From: Bradyrhizobium sp. 199
GTDB lineage: Bacteria; Pseudomonadota; Alphaproteobacteria; Rhizobiales; Xanthobacteraceae
NCBI RefSeq assembly: GCF_023073355.1
Contig: NZ_JADPJI010000005.1
Location: 1,116,001 to 1,180,000 of the forward strand
DNA length: 64,000 bases
Direction of reading: 5' to 3'
Shown: positions 1 through 9,136 of the stretch, one piece after another
Numbering within the stretch: position 1 is the first letter of the stretch
How the letters are laid out: every line of letters starts with the position of its first letter
The notes under the pieces: generated by a model
The model's database searches: none
Told to the model about the DNA's origin: nothing
The model's input: only the letters and a program-made list of their open reading frames with translations
Program-made: the position numbers and the translations under genes

Positions 1-264
1 CATGCGAAGCCACACCAGGACATCGTCCGGCGAAGGTTCACGGCGGATCGCGAGCCGGTGCACGCCGAGCTTCAGCCGCGGCGCGAGTTCGGCAAGTGCC
101 TTGTCGGCGCGCTCGCCGCCAGTGAGGCTGTCGGCGAGAATGCCGACATAATGGCCGCGGTCGACCTGGCCGTTGGCGACGTCGAGGATGTGGCGGAAGA
201 TACCGCCGACCGGCGCGCGCACGGCGTGCAGGATGCGAAGCGGCCGGTCGGGAGAGGGGGGCAT
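1..264 (-). CDS. Glycosyltransferase family 4-like protein, N-terminal part (cut by window start)
   Basis: Reading leftward from an ATG at 264, the frame stays open to the window edge, giving 88 residues. It begins MPPSPDRPLRILHAVRAP and continues with VGGIFRHILDVANGQ and DSLTGGERADKAL. This is the usual N-terminal Rossmann half of GT4 (GT-B fold) glycosyltransferases, with the glycine pair that contacts the nucleotide sugar. Such enzymes build exopolysaccharide or lipopolysaccharide at the cytoplasmic membrane. It is divergent from the Wzz-like gene starting at 468, which supports an exopolysaccharide role. Sugar specificity cannot be read, and the catalytic C-terminal half lies outside the window. 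Confidence 0.75.
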   Translation of the reverse strand, partial: MPPSPDRPLRILHAVRAPVGGIFRHILDVANGQVDRGHYVGILADSLTGGERADKALAELAPRLKLGVHRLAIRREPSPDDVLVWLRM

Positions 265-467
265 GATCAAAACCAGCGCTCGACGGCGAATGCCGAACAA
301 TTCGACGAAAATATCGAGACGGATTAAGGGACCTCGTGGTTAACAAACAGTGACGAGCGCGTGCGCGACAATCGCCGGATGCTGCGATTAACCCAGCGGC
401 AACCTTAATGGAGTGTAATTGGCCCGGTTGAGGTAGCTTAGTGGCGTTGCCCCTGCGGGAGTGTTCG

Positions 468-2762
468 ATGCGTTTAGCGTTCTGGCGTGCCGGCAAGGAC
501 CAGGCTGTGGTTGCGCGGGCCGTTTCAAAGCCCAAAGCCGACGCCGCGCCCAAAGTCGAAACCAAGCTTGAGGCGAAGGCTGAAGCCGAGGTTGAGCCAA
601 GGCCTGCGCCCGTCCTCGCCAAGCAGCCACAAGTCGAATCCGGCGACATCGATCTGCATGCGCTCGGGGCGGCCTTGGCGCACAGGCGCGGCTGGATCAT
701 CGTCCCGACGGTGCTGGCGCTCGTCGCATCCATTGCCGTCGTCAATCTCGTCACGCCCCGCTACAAGTCCGAATCGCGCATCCTCATCGATGGTCGCGAG
801 AACGTGTTCCTGCGCCCGAGCAGCGACCGCACCGAGGAACGCCAGGCGCTCGACGCCGAGGCCGTCACCAGCCAGGTGCAGCTGGTGCTGTCGCGCGATC
901 TCGCGCGCGAGATCATCAAAAAGAACAAGCTTGCGGAACGCCCCGAATTCGATCCGGTGCTGCAGGGTATCTCGCCGCTGAAGTCGCTGGCCGCGATGAT
1001 CGGTCTCGGCCGCGATCCGTTCTCGATGACGCCGGAAGAACGCGTGCTCGATGCCTATTACGAGCGCCTCCAGGTCTACGCCGTCGACAAGTCGCGCGTG
1101 ATCGTGGTCGAATTCCAGTCCGCCGATCCGGAGCTTGCCGCCCGCGTCGCCAGTTCGATCGCTGACGGCTATCTCGTGCTCCAGCAGGGCGTGCGCCAGG
1201 AGCAGGCCAAGAACGCCAGCCAGTGGCTTGCGGTCGAGATCGAGAGCTTGCGCAAGAAGGTCTCCGACGCCGAGGCCAAGGTCGAGGACTTCCGTTCCAA
1301 GTCGTCACTCTTCATAGGTACCAACAACACGACGCTGTCGAACCAGCAGATGGGTGAAGTCAACACCCAGCTCAACAACGCACGCTCGATGAAGGCCGAC
1401 GCGGAGTCCAAGGCGCGGCTGATCCGCGAGATGCTCCAGAGCGGCAAGCCGATCGAGGCATCCGAAGTCGTGAACTCCGAATTGATGCGGCGGCTGTCGG
1501 AGCAGAGGGTGACGTTGCGTGCGCAGCTCGCCGAACAATCCTCCACGCTGCTCGGCAATCACCCGCGGATCAAGGAGCTAAAGGCCCAGCTTGGCGACCT
1601 CGACAACCAGATTCGCGACGAAGCGGCCAAGATCTCGCGCTCACTCGAAAGCGATGCCCGGATTGCCAGCGGCCGGGTCGATGGCATCACCGTGAGCCTC
1701 GAGCAGCTCAAGAAGCAGGCGGCCTCGACCAACGGTCAGGACGTCCAGCTCCGCGCGCTGGAGCGCGAGGCCAAGGCGCAGCGCGATTTGCTCGAGTCCT
1801 ATCTCGCCAAGTACCGCGAGGCCAATACCCGCGAGACCATCGACACGGCGCCGACCGATGGCCGCATCATCTCGCGCGCCATCGTCTCGAATACGCCGGC
1901 CTATCCGAAGAAGCTGCCGATCGTGCTGATCGCGACGATCGCGACGCTGCTGCTCTCGTCTGGCGTCGTCGTCACCGGCGAACTGCTGCGCCAGACCGCG
2001 CCGCGCGCGATGGCAGCTGTGCTCCCGGCACAAGCGTCGGTGCGCCGTACGGCGCAGGTCCAGCCGATCGTCGATCCCGTCATAGATCCCGGCATCGCCA
2101 CCGCTTTGGCAGAGCCCGCGCCGCTCCAGCCGGAGATGCCGAGCGACATGGACGTCACCGAATTCACCGAGATCGGGCGTCTCGCCGACAACCTGCGCGC
2201 CGCCGGCGCTGCAGCGAAGAAGATCACGGTGCTCGGCACCGCGGCCGGCGAAGCCATCACGCTGTCGACGCTGACGCTTGCTCGGCATCTGGCGCGCGAG
2301 GCGCGCGTCGTCGTGGTCGACCTCGCCGCGTCCTCGCCGACGATCGCTGCGGTGTCGGTCGATGCTTCGGCTTCTGGCCTTGCCGAGTTGATGCAGGGCG
2401 AAGCGTCGTTCGCGCAAATCATCACCCGGGACAAGCTGTCCCGGCTGCATCTCGTCATGGCCGGCCGTCCCGGCTTCGACCGCAGCCTGCTGCAATCGCC
2501 GCGGGTGACGCTCGCGATCGACGCGCTGCTGCGCGCCTATGATCACGTGCTGATCGACGCCGGCAGCGCGTCGGACCTTCCGGCCGAGTTGCTGACGGCG
2601 CATGCCCGCGCCGTCGTGGTGCCCGATGCGTCGATGGCGCCGGATGCACGCACGCTGATGTGCGAGCAGCTGAGAGCAGTCGGCTTCAGCGAGGTGACCA
2701 TGCTGAGCAAGCCGGTGCAGGCGTCCGACGCGGTGGACGCGCCGCGCGTGGTAGCGGCATAG
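468..2762 (+). CDS. Wzz/GumC-like exopolysaccharide chain-length protein with degenerate BY-kinase domain
   Basis: This 764-residue inner-membrane protein probably sets chain length or drives export of an exopolysaccharide. I chose the ATG at 468 because GGGAG lies seven bases upstream; an in-frame GTG at 441 is possible. A charged Ala/Lys/Glu-rich cytosolic leader (about 1-55) precedes a Wzz domain with a first membrane span near 77-97. A long periplasmic coiled-coil region with GNVR-like features follows, and a second span lies near 480-505. The C-terminal 180 residues resemble the cytosolic ATPase/tyrosine-kinase domain of ExoP and GumC-type proteins. Where Walker A (GxxxxGKT/S) is expected, the sequence reads GTAAGEAITLS, and the Walker A' aspartates are weak. 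I infer a non-catalytic domain. Neighbours are a GT4 enzyme, an acetyltransferase and a NodB-fold protein. Confidence 0.85.
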   Translation: MRLAFWRAGKDQAVVARAVSKPKADAAPKVETKLEAKAEAEVEPRPAPVLAKQPQVESGDIDLHALGAALAHRRGWIIVPTVLALVASIAVVNLVTPRYKSESRILIDGRENVFLRPSSDRTEERQALDAEAVTSQVQLVLSRDLAREIIKKNKLAERPEFDPVLQGISPLKSLAAMIGLGRDPFSMTPEERVLDAYYERLQVYAVDKSRVIVVEFQSADPELAARVASSIADGYLVLQQGVRQEQAKNASQWLAVEIESLRKKVSDAEAKVEDFRSKSSLFIGTNNTTLSNQQMGEVNTQLNNARSMKADAESKARLIREMLQSGKPIEASEVVNSELMRRLSEQRVTLRAQLAEQSSTLLGNHPRIKELKAQLGDLDNQIRDEAAKISRSLESDARIASGRVDGITVSLEQLKKQAASTNGQDVQLRALEREAKAQRDLLESYLAKYREANTRETIDTAPTDGRIISRAIVSNTPAYPKKLPIVLIATIATLLLSSGVVVTGELLRQTAPRAMAAVLPAQASVRRTAQVQPIVDPVIDPGIATALAEPAPLQPEMPSDMDVTEFTEIGRLADNLRAAGAAAKKITVLGTAAGEAITLSTLTLARHLAREARVVVVDLAASSPTIAAVSVDASASGLAELMQGEASFAQIITRDKLSRLHLVMAGRPGFDRSLLQSPRVTLAIDALLRAYDHVLIDAGSASDLPAELLTAHARAVVVPDASMAPDARTLMCEQLRAVGFSEVTMLSKPVQASDAVDAPRVVAA

Positions 2763-2810
2763 GCTTTCGTTCGTTTTCCACCTTACGATATCGAAGTTCG
2801 CGCCGAGGTT

Positions 2811-3992
2811 TTAGCCGAAGGCCTGCCGCAGCCGCCGGGCCAAATCGAACAGCATCTGGTTCTGCTTCACCAGCCGCTTGCCGTGGCTCAGCGAGGACAT
2901 TGCCATCGCCGCGAGCTTGCCGCGCGGGGTCAGGGGGACGAAGCTGTCGAAGATGTCTTCGTCGTCCTTGCAGAACATCCGCTTGTAGTCGTCCGAACCG
3001 ATGCCAAGGTCGAGCGAGCGGTAGCCGCGCTCGCCGTAGCGATCGATGATATAGCGCATCAGGATCAGGCCCGGGCTGTAGCGGGCGTGCTCGGACATTG
3101 TGTAGGTGTTGAACATCGTCGAGAAACGCTCGCCGTCGGCGACGCCGGCGAAGATCGCGATCACCTCCTCGTCGCATTCGAGCGCGTGGATGTCGATGAC
3201 GCGGCCTTCACCGCGAGGCGCGAGGCAGGCGCTGCGGACGAATTGTTCGACGCCGGGCTCCGCGAAGACGTTCGGGAGCTTCTGTTCCGCCATCCGCACC
3301 GGCTTGACGCGGAAGAACCAGTCGAGCAGGCGGGTGATGTCCGCGTCGGTGGTGGCAAGATGATAGCGATAGCCCGCGAGGCTCTGGAGCTTCTTTTCCT
3401 TGCTCTTGAGTCGGCGGCGGAAAGAGTTGGTGATCCGCGATTCCAGCGGCTCGCCCGGCTCCATCACCAGCTGCGGGCAGCCGTTGATCGCGCTCTGCCG
3501 GGGCAGCAGCGCAAACGGATTCTGCTGGTCGTGCCAGCGCAGCGGCTGCTGCGTCAGCGCGAGCACGTCGATGTGCGCGCCGAGCGGCGCAAGCAACGCC
3601 TCGAGATCGGCGGCTACGGTCTGCGCAGCGCACTCGGCGTTCCACAGGCCCATGTTGAAGGTCGTATGCTTGCCGCCCATGAAGCAGGCCGTGCGCACGC
3701 CGTGGCCCTGGCGCAGCGAGAGCGGCAGCAGCAGGAGCGGCCGGTGATCGTCGTCGCGAGCGATCACGACGAACGGACGCGCGCCCTCGCGCTCGCCGAC
3801 CAATCGCTGCCAGGGGCACAGCAGATCGAACCGCTGATAGGGCGTGAAGAGATGGCCGGGCTCCTCGAAGGCGCGCCAGACCGTCTCGGCGGCGCCGAGA
3901 TCGGTGACGATATCGACATGCGCGATGCGGCTCGCTTTCGACCGCGCTGGCGCTTCTGCCGTCCGGCTTTGCATCGCCGCAGCCATGGTCAT
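2811..3992 (-). CDS. CelD/BcsL-type GNAT acetyltransferase (Acetyltransf_6)
   Basis: A 393-residue soluble protein of the FemAB-like GNAT branch often annotated as acetyltransferase involved in cellulose or exopolysaccharide biosynthesis. The early part (WRAFEEPGHLFTPYQRFDLL and LLLPLSLRQGHGVRTACFMG) and the C-terminal block (HARYSPGLILMRYIIDRYGE followed by LDLGIGSDDYKRMFCKD) are characteristic of the family. They cover the acetyl-CoA fold and the conserved end region. The start is the first ATG of the MTMAAAM cluster at 3992; an ATG two codons later is equally possible. It is divergent from the NodB-fold gene at 4123 and probably modifies sugar precursors of the same polymer. The substrate is unknown. 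Confidence 0.8.
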   Translation of the reverse strand: MTMAAAMQSRTAEAPARSKASRIAHVDIVTDLGAAETVWRAFEEPGHLFTPYQRFDLLCPWQRLVGEREGARPFVVIARDDDHRPLLLLPLSLRQGHGVRTACFMGGKHTTFNMGLWNAECAAQTVAADLEALLAPLGAHIDVLALTQQPLRWHDQQNPFALLPRQSAINGCPQLVMEPGEPLESRITNSFRRRLKSKEKKLQSLAGYRYHLATTDADITRLLDWFFRVKPVRMAEQKLPNVFAEPGVEQFVRSACLAPRGEGRVIDIHALECDEEVIAIFAGVADGERFSTMFNTYTMSEHARYSPGLILMRYIIDRYGERGYRSLDLGIGSDDYKRMFCKDDEDIFDSFVPLTPRGKLAAMAMSSLSHGKRLVKQNQMLFDLARRLRQAFG

Positions 3993-4122
3993 TCGCGAAA
4001 CCTGTCGAGAAATCAGAAATATGCGTAATTCGGCCTGTGGCCGACCTTTGCAAAGAAATGTCAACAAAGGGTAAGGACAATGGGAGCGGGAACAGGCGCC
4101 GGCGGGCGCGAAGGATGGGATA

Positions 4123-5166
4123 TTGGCATCCGACGACAGATGGCTGGATCGGTTGCGCCTCGAGCTGGCCTGGTTCACCGGCCGCGCCGCGCTGCGCAGT
4201 CGCGGTGCCGGCGCCATCCTGCGCTTTGAACGGGTGCGCCCGCGGCGGCGCGGCGGGTTCCAGCCGCTGCGCGCGCACGAGATCACGCCGGAGTTTCTCG
4301 ACCGCGCCGTTCGCGCGCTCAAGCGCTGGAAGTACGATTTTCTCGGCATGGACGAGGTCTGCCGGCGTGCGGTGACGCTGCCGGAGCAGCGGCGCTTCGT
4401 GGCGCTTACCTTCGACGGTGCCAACAAGGATCTGATCGATTTTGCCTACCCGGTGCTGGCGCGTCACGCCGTGCCCTTCACGATCTACGTGCCCACCGCC
4501 TTTCCCGACAGTGTCGGACAGGCCTGGTGGCTCGGGCTCGAACAGGTGATCGCGCGCGAGAGCCGCATCAGCCTGATGATGGGGGAGAAGGAGCAGCGCT
4601 TCGGCGTCACTGATCGTGCCGAGAAGCAGGCGCTGTTTTCGCATCTCGAGAGCTGGCTGCGCTCGCTGTCGCCAGCGGATCTGTCGGCGGCGATCGCCGA
4701 TCTCTGCACGCGCTACCGGATCGACCTCGCCGCGTTGTCGCGGCAGGCGTCCATGGATTGGGAGGATCTGGCGAAGCTGGCGGCCGACCCGCTCGTCACG
4801 ATCGGCAGTGCGACCGTGAACTATCCCGTTCTCGCCAACATGAAGGACGGAGCGGCGCTGCGCGAGATGACGATGGGCAAGGCGGTCGCCGAAGCGGCTT
4901 TCAGGCGCGAGATCCGCCATCTTGCCTTTCCGTTCGGCGATCGCACCTCGTTCCGGCGCAGTCATGTCGTGATGGCGGAGGAGGCCGGCTTTGCCAGCGC
5001 GGTGTCGACGATCCCCGGCATCGTGGATGCGGAGGGGCGGACCAATCTGCGCGCGTTGCCGCGGATCGCCTGGGACGGCCGTGTGCGCTCGCTGCGCATG
5101 TTGCGCGTGCTGGTGTCGGGCGTCGCCTTTGCGCCGGTGAAGCCGACCGGCGGCGCTGTGAACTAG
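4123..5166 (+). CDS. Polysaccharide deacetylase (NodB-fold) family protein, apparently lacking metal ligands
   Basis: A 347-residue protein with the carbohydrate esterase 4 (NodB) layout. It uses a TTG start at 4123, with AAGGA seven bases upstream. Motif 1, normally TFDDG, is TFDGAN at about residues 96-101. Motif 2, normally HTxxH, reads IGSATVNYPVL, so both zinc-binding histidines are replaced (Ala230, Tyr234). The later FPFG motif (usually YPYG) is present around residues 270-280. Members normally remove N- or O-acetyl groups from polysaccharides in the periplasm or outside the cell. With these changes I infer a non-catalytic binding protein or a changed mechanism. No clear signal peptide is visible. 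The divergent neighbour is a sugar acetyltransferase. Confidence 0.8.
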   Translation: MASDDRWLDRLRLELAWFTGRAALRSRGAGAILRFERVRPRRRGGFQPLRAHEITPEFLDRAVRALKRWKYDFLGMDEVCRRAVTLPEQRRFVALTFDGANKDLIDFAYPVLARHAVPFTIYVPTAFPDSVGQAWWLGLEQVIARESRISLMMGEKEQRFGVTDRAEKQALFSHLESWLRSLSPADLSAAIADLCTRYRIDLAALSRQASMDWEDLAKLAADPLVTIGSATVNYPVLANMKDGAALREMTMGKAVAEAAFRREIRHLAFPFGDRTSFRRSHVVMAEEAGFASAVSTIPGIVDAEGRTNLRALPRIAWDGRVRSLRMLRVLVSGVAFAPVKPTGGAVN

Positions 5167-5171
5167 AGGCG

Positions 5172-5393
5172 CTACGAACTGGATTTGGCGCGGTCGGGAC
5201 GCTGCATCCAGCTCACGATCGGCATCGCCGGCAGCACCCACCCCATGCCGACCACCACGTAGTAGATCGCCTGCCGCCAGCCGGACTCGGCAATCCAGGG
5301 CATCTGCGCCGCGGCCATGCCGAGCAGGGCCCAGACCGTGGCCAGCACCAGGAGCAGGATGGCGCCGAGGAACTTGCGGGTGCGGATTCTCAT
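5172..5393 (-). CDS. DUF2842 small membrane protein
   Basis: 73 residues with two membrane spans (about 8-30 and 43-62) separated by a short loop containing a GWRQAIYYVVVGMGWVLPAM stretch. This matches the DUF2842 family of small alphaproteobacterial inner-membrane proteins, for which no function is established. The basic start MRIRTRKFLG suggests the N-terminus stays in the cytoplasm. It converges with the NodB-fold gene, ending six bases after that gene stops, and is divergent from ctaA. A respiratory-chain connection is only suggested by proximity to ctaA. Confidence 0.75.
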   Translation of the reverse strand: MRIRTRKFLGAILLLVLATVWALLGMAAAQMPWIAESGWRQAIYYVVVGMGWVLPAMPIVSWMQRPDRAKSSS

Positions 5394-5503
5394 GACGGGA
5401 GCTTGCGGCTTTCGCGTAACTTGCGCTGCGGAAGCGGGGGACTATAAGGGGCACGCAATCCGGTTCAAGTCTCTTAAGTTCAAGGCTGGTTTTAACCCCT
5501 GAA

Positions 5504-6586
5504 ATGACGACGAATTCCGTTCCAACCAACCCGCATCGCGCCGTGCGCTGGTGGCTGATCTTCGTCGCCGCGCTGATTGCGCTGATGGTGTTGGTGGGCG
5601 GTGCGACGCGGCTGACGGAATCCGGGCTCTCGATCGTCGAATGGAAGCCGGTCACGGGCAGCGTGCCGCCGCTGTCGGAGGCGCAGTGGACCGAGGCGTT
5701 CGACGCCTACAAGAAGATCCCGCAATATCGCGAGCTCAACGCGGGCATGAGCTTGTCCGAGTTCAAGCAGATCTTCTGGTGGGAGTGGAGCCACCGGTTG
5801 CTCGGCCGCTTCATCGGGCTCGCCTATCTCTTGCCGTTCCTGTTCTTCCTGTGGCGGGGCGGCCTGTCGGGCGAATTGAAGCGCCGGCTGTGGCTGCTGT
5901 TCGCGCTCGGCGGGCTGCAGGGCGCGGTCGGCTGGTGGATGGTCGCCTCAGGTCTCACCGGGCGGGTCGAGGTGTCGCAATATCGGCTCGCGGCGCATCT
6001 GGTGCTCGCGCTGTTGATCTTCGCCGGCATCGTCTGGACGGTGCGGCGGCTCAAGCCGCGGCCGCTGATCGCGGCATCGGCGCGGCTGCGGTTCACGAGC
6101 GCGCTGTTGCTCGTCCTGACCTTCGTGCAGATCTATTTCGGTGCGCTGGTCGCGGGCTTGCGCGCAGGGCGCGCCTACAACACCTGGCCGCAGATCGACG
6201 GCGCGTTCATTCCCTCGGCGGAGCGGCTGTGGTTCGAGACGCCGTGGTGGCGCAACATGTTCGACAATGTCCTGACGGTGCAGTTCGAGCACCGCATGGC
6301 CGCCTATGCGCTGTTCGTGCTGGCGGCGTTGCACGCGATCGACGCGATGCGCTCGCGCGCAGGTTCAGCTGCGAGCGGCGCGCTGTGGCTGTTTGCTGCG
6401 GTGAGCCTGCAGGCGGTGCTCGGTGTCCTCACGCTGCTCAACCAGGTGCCGATCGATCTCGCGCTGTCGCATCAGGCGGTTGCGATCGTGGTGCTGACGC
6501 TTGCGGTGGTGCAGGTGGAACGGCTGGCTTCGCGCCAGCAGACGCACGCGCAGCTGCGCGCGGTTCCGATCGGTCAGGCCGGCTGA
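5504..6586 (+). CDS. ctaA: Heme A synthase
   Basis: A 360-residue integral membrane protein that oxidises the C8 methyl group of heme O to the formyl of heme A, the cofactor of aa3-type cytochrome oxidases. Eight hydrophobic spans are visible. The heme-ligand histidines of the family occur in order: [25 protein letters not shown] and LSHQAVAI. There is no cysteine pair in the first periplasmic loop, so this is the proteobacterial/mitochondrial type (COX15-like). An early [18 protein letters not shown] motif is also diagnostic. The length is usual for the family. No other cytochrome oxidase genes are adjacent. Confidence 0.95.
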   Translation: MTTNSVPTNPHRAVRWWLIFVAALIALMVLVGGATRLTESGLSIVEWKPVTGSVPPLSEAQWTEAFDAYKKIPQYRELNAGMSLSEFKQIFWWEWSHRLLGRFIGLAYLLPFLFFLWRGGLSGELKRRLWLLFALGGLQGAVGWWMVASGLTGRVEVSQYRLAAHLVLALLIFAGIVWTVRRLKPRPLIAASARLRFTSALLLVLTFVQIYFGALVAGLRAGRAYNTWPQIDGAFIPSAERLWFETPWWRNMFDNVLTVQFEHRMAAYALFVLAALHAIDAMRSRAGSAASGALWLFAAVSLQAVLGVLTLLNQVPIDLALSHQAVAIVVLTLAVVQVERLASRQQTHAQLRAVPIGQAG

Positions 6587-6610
6587 TCACCATCAGCCCG
6601 GCTGATCAGG

Positions 6611-6955
6611 TCAGCAATAACCGTAGATGCCGCACGCGTAGGGCAGGCGCCAGAAATAATCGACCTGCTTGCCGCCGTAATACGCGCCCTGATAATCGTA
6701 GCTCCAGGGCCGGCCGTAATAGCCCGGCAGCGTGTGGGAGCCCGGCAGCAGCGGCGTGCCCGGCAGGTTGCGAATGTAGCTGCCAATGCCATAGGCCGGC
6801 GAGATCAGCGCATCGGGATCGGTCTCGACATAAACCTGCGGCGGCTCCTGCGGCGGAGCAGCGGCCCGCCGCTTCGGCGTGGCCGGCAAGTCGGCGGCAA
6901 GCGCAGCCGAGACCGTCAGCATTGCCGCAAGGGCAGGCACCATCCAGCGCAACAT
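6611..6955 (-). CDS. Secreted Tyr/Gly-rich hypothetical protein
   Basis: 114 residues starting at the ATG at 6955, preceded by GGAG. An export signal is visible (MLRWMVPALAAMLTVSAALA, cleavage likely after ALA). The mature part has a Pro/Ala-rich linker and a Tyr/Gly-rich tail (GYYGRPWSYDYQGAYYGG) ending in a Cys-containing YACGIYGYC. Similar short periplasmic proteins are common in Bradyrhizobium, but I cannot assign a function. It converges with ctaA. Confidence 0.65.
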   Translation of the reverse strand: MLRWMVPALAAMLTVSAALAADLPATPKRRAAAPPQEPPQVYVETDPDALISPAYGIGSYIRNLPGTPLLPGSHTLPGYYGRPWSYDYQGAYYGGKQVDYFWRLPYACGIYGYC

Positions 6956-7031
6956 CGTCGGCTCCGAATCAAAAGGGCGATCCAATGATGATGTATGCGG
7001 CAGACATGGTTAATGACTGTTAACTGGGGCT

Positions 7032-7109
7032 GTCGTTCCGGGCGGTGCGAAGCACCGAACCCGGAACCTCGAGATTCCGGGCTCGCGCAGGCGCGCGCCC
7101 CGGAATGAC
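7032..7109. repeat. Palindromic intergenic repeat, family A, copy 1
   Basis: A 78-base element starting GTCGTTCCGGG and ending CCCCGGAATGAC, with an internal CCTCGAGATTCCGG. It sits just beyond the 3' end of the downstream metY-like gene. The same architecture recurs at 9137-9214 and 59858-59947. The imperfect inverted ends would fold into a hairpin in RNA or single-stranded DNA. Such elements are abundant between genes in Bradyrhizobium genomes. Confidence 0.8.
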
Positions 7110-7116
7110 AAGGAAA

Positions 7117-8397
7117 CTAAGCCCCCAGCGCCTGTTCCAGGTCGGCGATCAGATCTTCCTTGTCCTCGATGCCGATCGAGAGTCGCACCACGTCGGGGCC
7201 GGCGCCGGACTTCACCTTCGCCGCGTCGTCGAGCTGGCTGTGCGTGGTCGAGGCGGGATGGATCACGAGCGAGCGGGTGTCGCCGACATTGGCCAGATGC
7301 GAGAACAGCTGCAACTTCGACACCAGGCTGACGCCGGCATCGTAGCCGCCCTTCAGGCTGAAGGTGAACACGGCGCCGGCACCCTTCGGCGCATATTTGC
7401 GCGCGAGCTGGTTGTACTTGTCGCTTGCAAGGCCCGCATAGTTCACCGCGGCCACCGCCGGATGGCCGGCGAGGAATTCGGCGACCGCTTTCGCATTGTC
7501 GCAGTGCTTCTGCATGCGCAGCGGCAATGTCTCGATGCCGGTGAGGATCATGAAGGCGTTGAACGGCGACAGCGCGGGTCCGAGGTCGCGCAGGCCGAGC
7601 ACGCGGCAGGCGATCGCGAAAGCGAAATTGCCAAACGTCTCCTGCAGCCGGATGCCGTGATATTCGGGCCGCGGCTCGGAGAGCATCGGATATTTGCCGC
7701 CGGTCGACCAGTCGAAGGTGCCGGCATCGACGATGATGCCGCCGATCGAATTGCCGTGGCCGCCCAGGAATTTCGTCAGCGAGTGTACGACGATGTCGGC
7801 GCCGTGGTCGATGGGGCGGATCAGGTAGGGCGAGGCCAGCGTGTTGTCGACGATCAGCGGCACGCCCGCCTTGCGCGCCACCGTCGAGATCGCCTCGATG
7901 TCGGTGATGCTGCCGGCGGGATTGGCGATGGATTCGATGAAGATGGCTTTTGTGCGCGGCGTCACCGCGCGCTCGAAGCTGGCGATGTCATCGGGATCGG
8001 CCCACACCACGTTCCAGCCAAAGCTCTTGAACGCGTGCGTGAACTGGTTGATCGAGCCGCCATAGAGCTTTCGCGCAGCGATGAACTCGTCGCCGGGCTG
8101 GAGCAGTTGCTGCAATACCACGACCTGGGCGGCGTGGCCCGAGGCCACCGCGAGCGCGGCCGTGCCACCTTCGAGGGCTGCGACGCGCTCTTCCAGCACC
8201 GCGTTGGTGGGATTGCCGATGCGGGTATAGATGTTGCCGAATGCCTGCAGGCCGAACAGCGAGGCGGCGTGGTCCGCGTCGTTGAAGACGAACGAGGTCG
8301 TTTGATAAATCGGAGTTGCGCGCGCACCGGTGGTGGGGTCGGGCTGTGCACCGGCATGCACGGCGAGGGTCGAAAATCCCGGAAGGCGATCGCTCAT
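7117..8397 (-). CDS. metY: O-acetylhomoserine aminocarboxypropyltransferase (sulfhydrylase)
   Basis: A 426-residue cytosolic PLP enzyme of the Cys/Met metabolism family. It uses O-acetylhomoserine and sulfide (or methanethiol) to make homocysteine (or methionine). The PLP-binding lysine lies in HSLTKFLGGHGNSIGG. The GFSTLAVHAGAQPDPTTGAR start and YQTTSFVFNDADHAA stretch separate it from cystathionine gamma-synthases and point to the sulfhydrylase subgroup. The start is placed at MSDRLPGFSTL (8397); the frame runs further upstream without similarity. A CoA-binding protein gene follows upstream on the same strand, a frequent pairing in rhizobia. Confidence 0.9.
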   Translation of the reverse strand: MSDRLPGFSTLAVHAGAQPDPTTGARATPIYQTTSFVFNDADHAASLFGLQAFGNIYTRIGNPTNAVLEERVAALEGGTAALAVASGHAAQVVVLQQLLQPGDEFIAARKLYGGSINQFTHAFKSFGWNVVWADPDDIASFERAVTPRTKAIFIESIANPAGSITDIEAISTVARKAGVPLIVDNTLASPYLIRPIDHGADIVVHSLTKFLGGHGNSIGGIIVDAGTFDWSTGGKYPMLSEPRPEYHGIRLQETFGNFAFAIACRVLGLRDLGPALSPFNAFMILTGIETLPLRMQKHCDNAKAVAEFLAGHPAVAAVNYAGLASDKYNQLARKYAPKGAGAVFTFSLKGGYDAGVSLVSKLQLFSHLANVGDTRSLVIHPASTTHSQLDDAAKVKSGAGPDVVRLSIGIEDKEDLIADLEQALGA

Positions 8398-8536
8398 TTG
8401 AGGGCGTCCTGTTCTCTTGGTCTGAAATCGCGCGGCATGCTGATGGGCGCCGCGCTCGCCGTCAAGCCGCCGCTTCACATCGGCACGATCGTGCTACGCC
8501 TTGTCGCGTTCGCGAAAGAAATCCTTCGCGATTGGG

Positions 8537-9121
8537 TCAGCTTTGCTCGCTCTTGTTTTTGGCAGCGCGATCAGAGGCTGCGGTATCGCCACCGCCGACA
8601 CTCATCCGATTGAGGGATAGCCGCATGCCTTGGGTCGGCGCCGGCGCCCGTTTGGAACTCAGCGTGCGCGAGTTCACGCCCATCCAGGAAATTTCGGATG
8701 ACAAGCGGCCATATTCGATCTTGGGGCAGCGGTTCATCACCACCTTGATACCAACCGATTCCGCCTTCAGCGCCGCCGCGTCATCGCGCGCGCCGAGCTG
8801 CATCCAAATCACCTTCGGCAGTGGATCGAGCGTGAGCGCCTCTTCGACCACAGGCATGATGTGGCTGGAATTGCGAAAGATGTCGATCATGTCGATGGGA
8901 CGGTCGATGTCGGAGAGCGAGGCGACGAAGGGCTTTCCGAGCAGCTCCTTGCCGACATGGCCGGGGTTGACCGGGATCATGTCGTAGCTGCGCTGCGCCA
9001 GATATTTGAAGGCAAAATAGCTCGGCCGCACATTGAGCGGCGAGGCGCCGACCATCGCGATCGACTTCACGCTGTTGAGGATAGCGCGGATGTAATCGTC
9101 GGGATAGGCGTCGTGGTTCAT
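8537..9121 (-). CDS. CoA-binding domain protein (YccU-like)
   Basis: A 194-residue protein with a succinyl-CoA-synthetase-type Rossmann domain over about residues 10-135. KSIAMVGASPLNVRPSYF is the glycine-rich nucleotide loop, and IPVNPGHVGKELLG and KVIWMQLGARDDAAA are conserved blocks of the family. The last 50 residues are a low-complexity Ser/Arg/Lys tail without similarity. Members bind CoA but have no settled function. The gene reads in the same direction as metY, 139 bases ahead of it, so they may be transcribed together. Confidence 0.8.
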   Translation of the reverse strand: MNHDAYPDDYIRAILNSVKSIAMVGASPLNVRPSYFAFKYLAQRSYDMIPVNPGHVGKELLGKPFVASLSDIDRPIDMIDIFRNSSHIMPVVEEALTLDPLPKVIWMQLGARDDAAALKAESVGIKVVMNRCPKIEYGRLSSEISWMGVNSRTLSSKRAPAPTQGMRLSLNRMSVGGGDTAASDRAAKNKSEQS

Positions 9122-9136
9122 CTTTTTCTTTCATTC

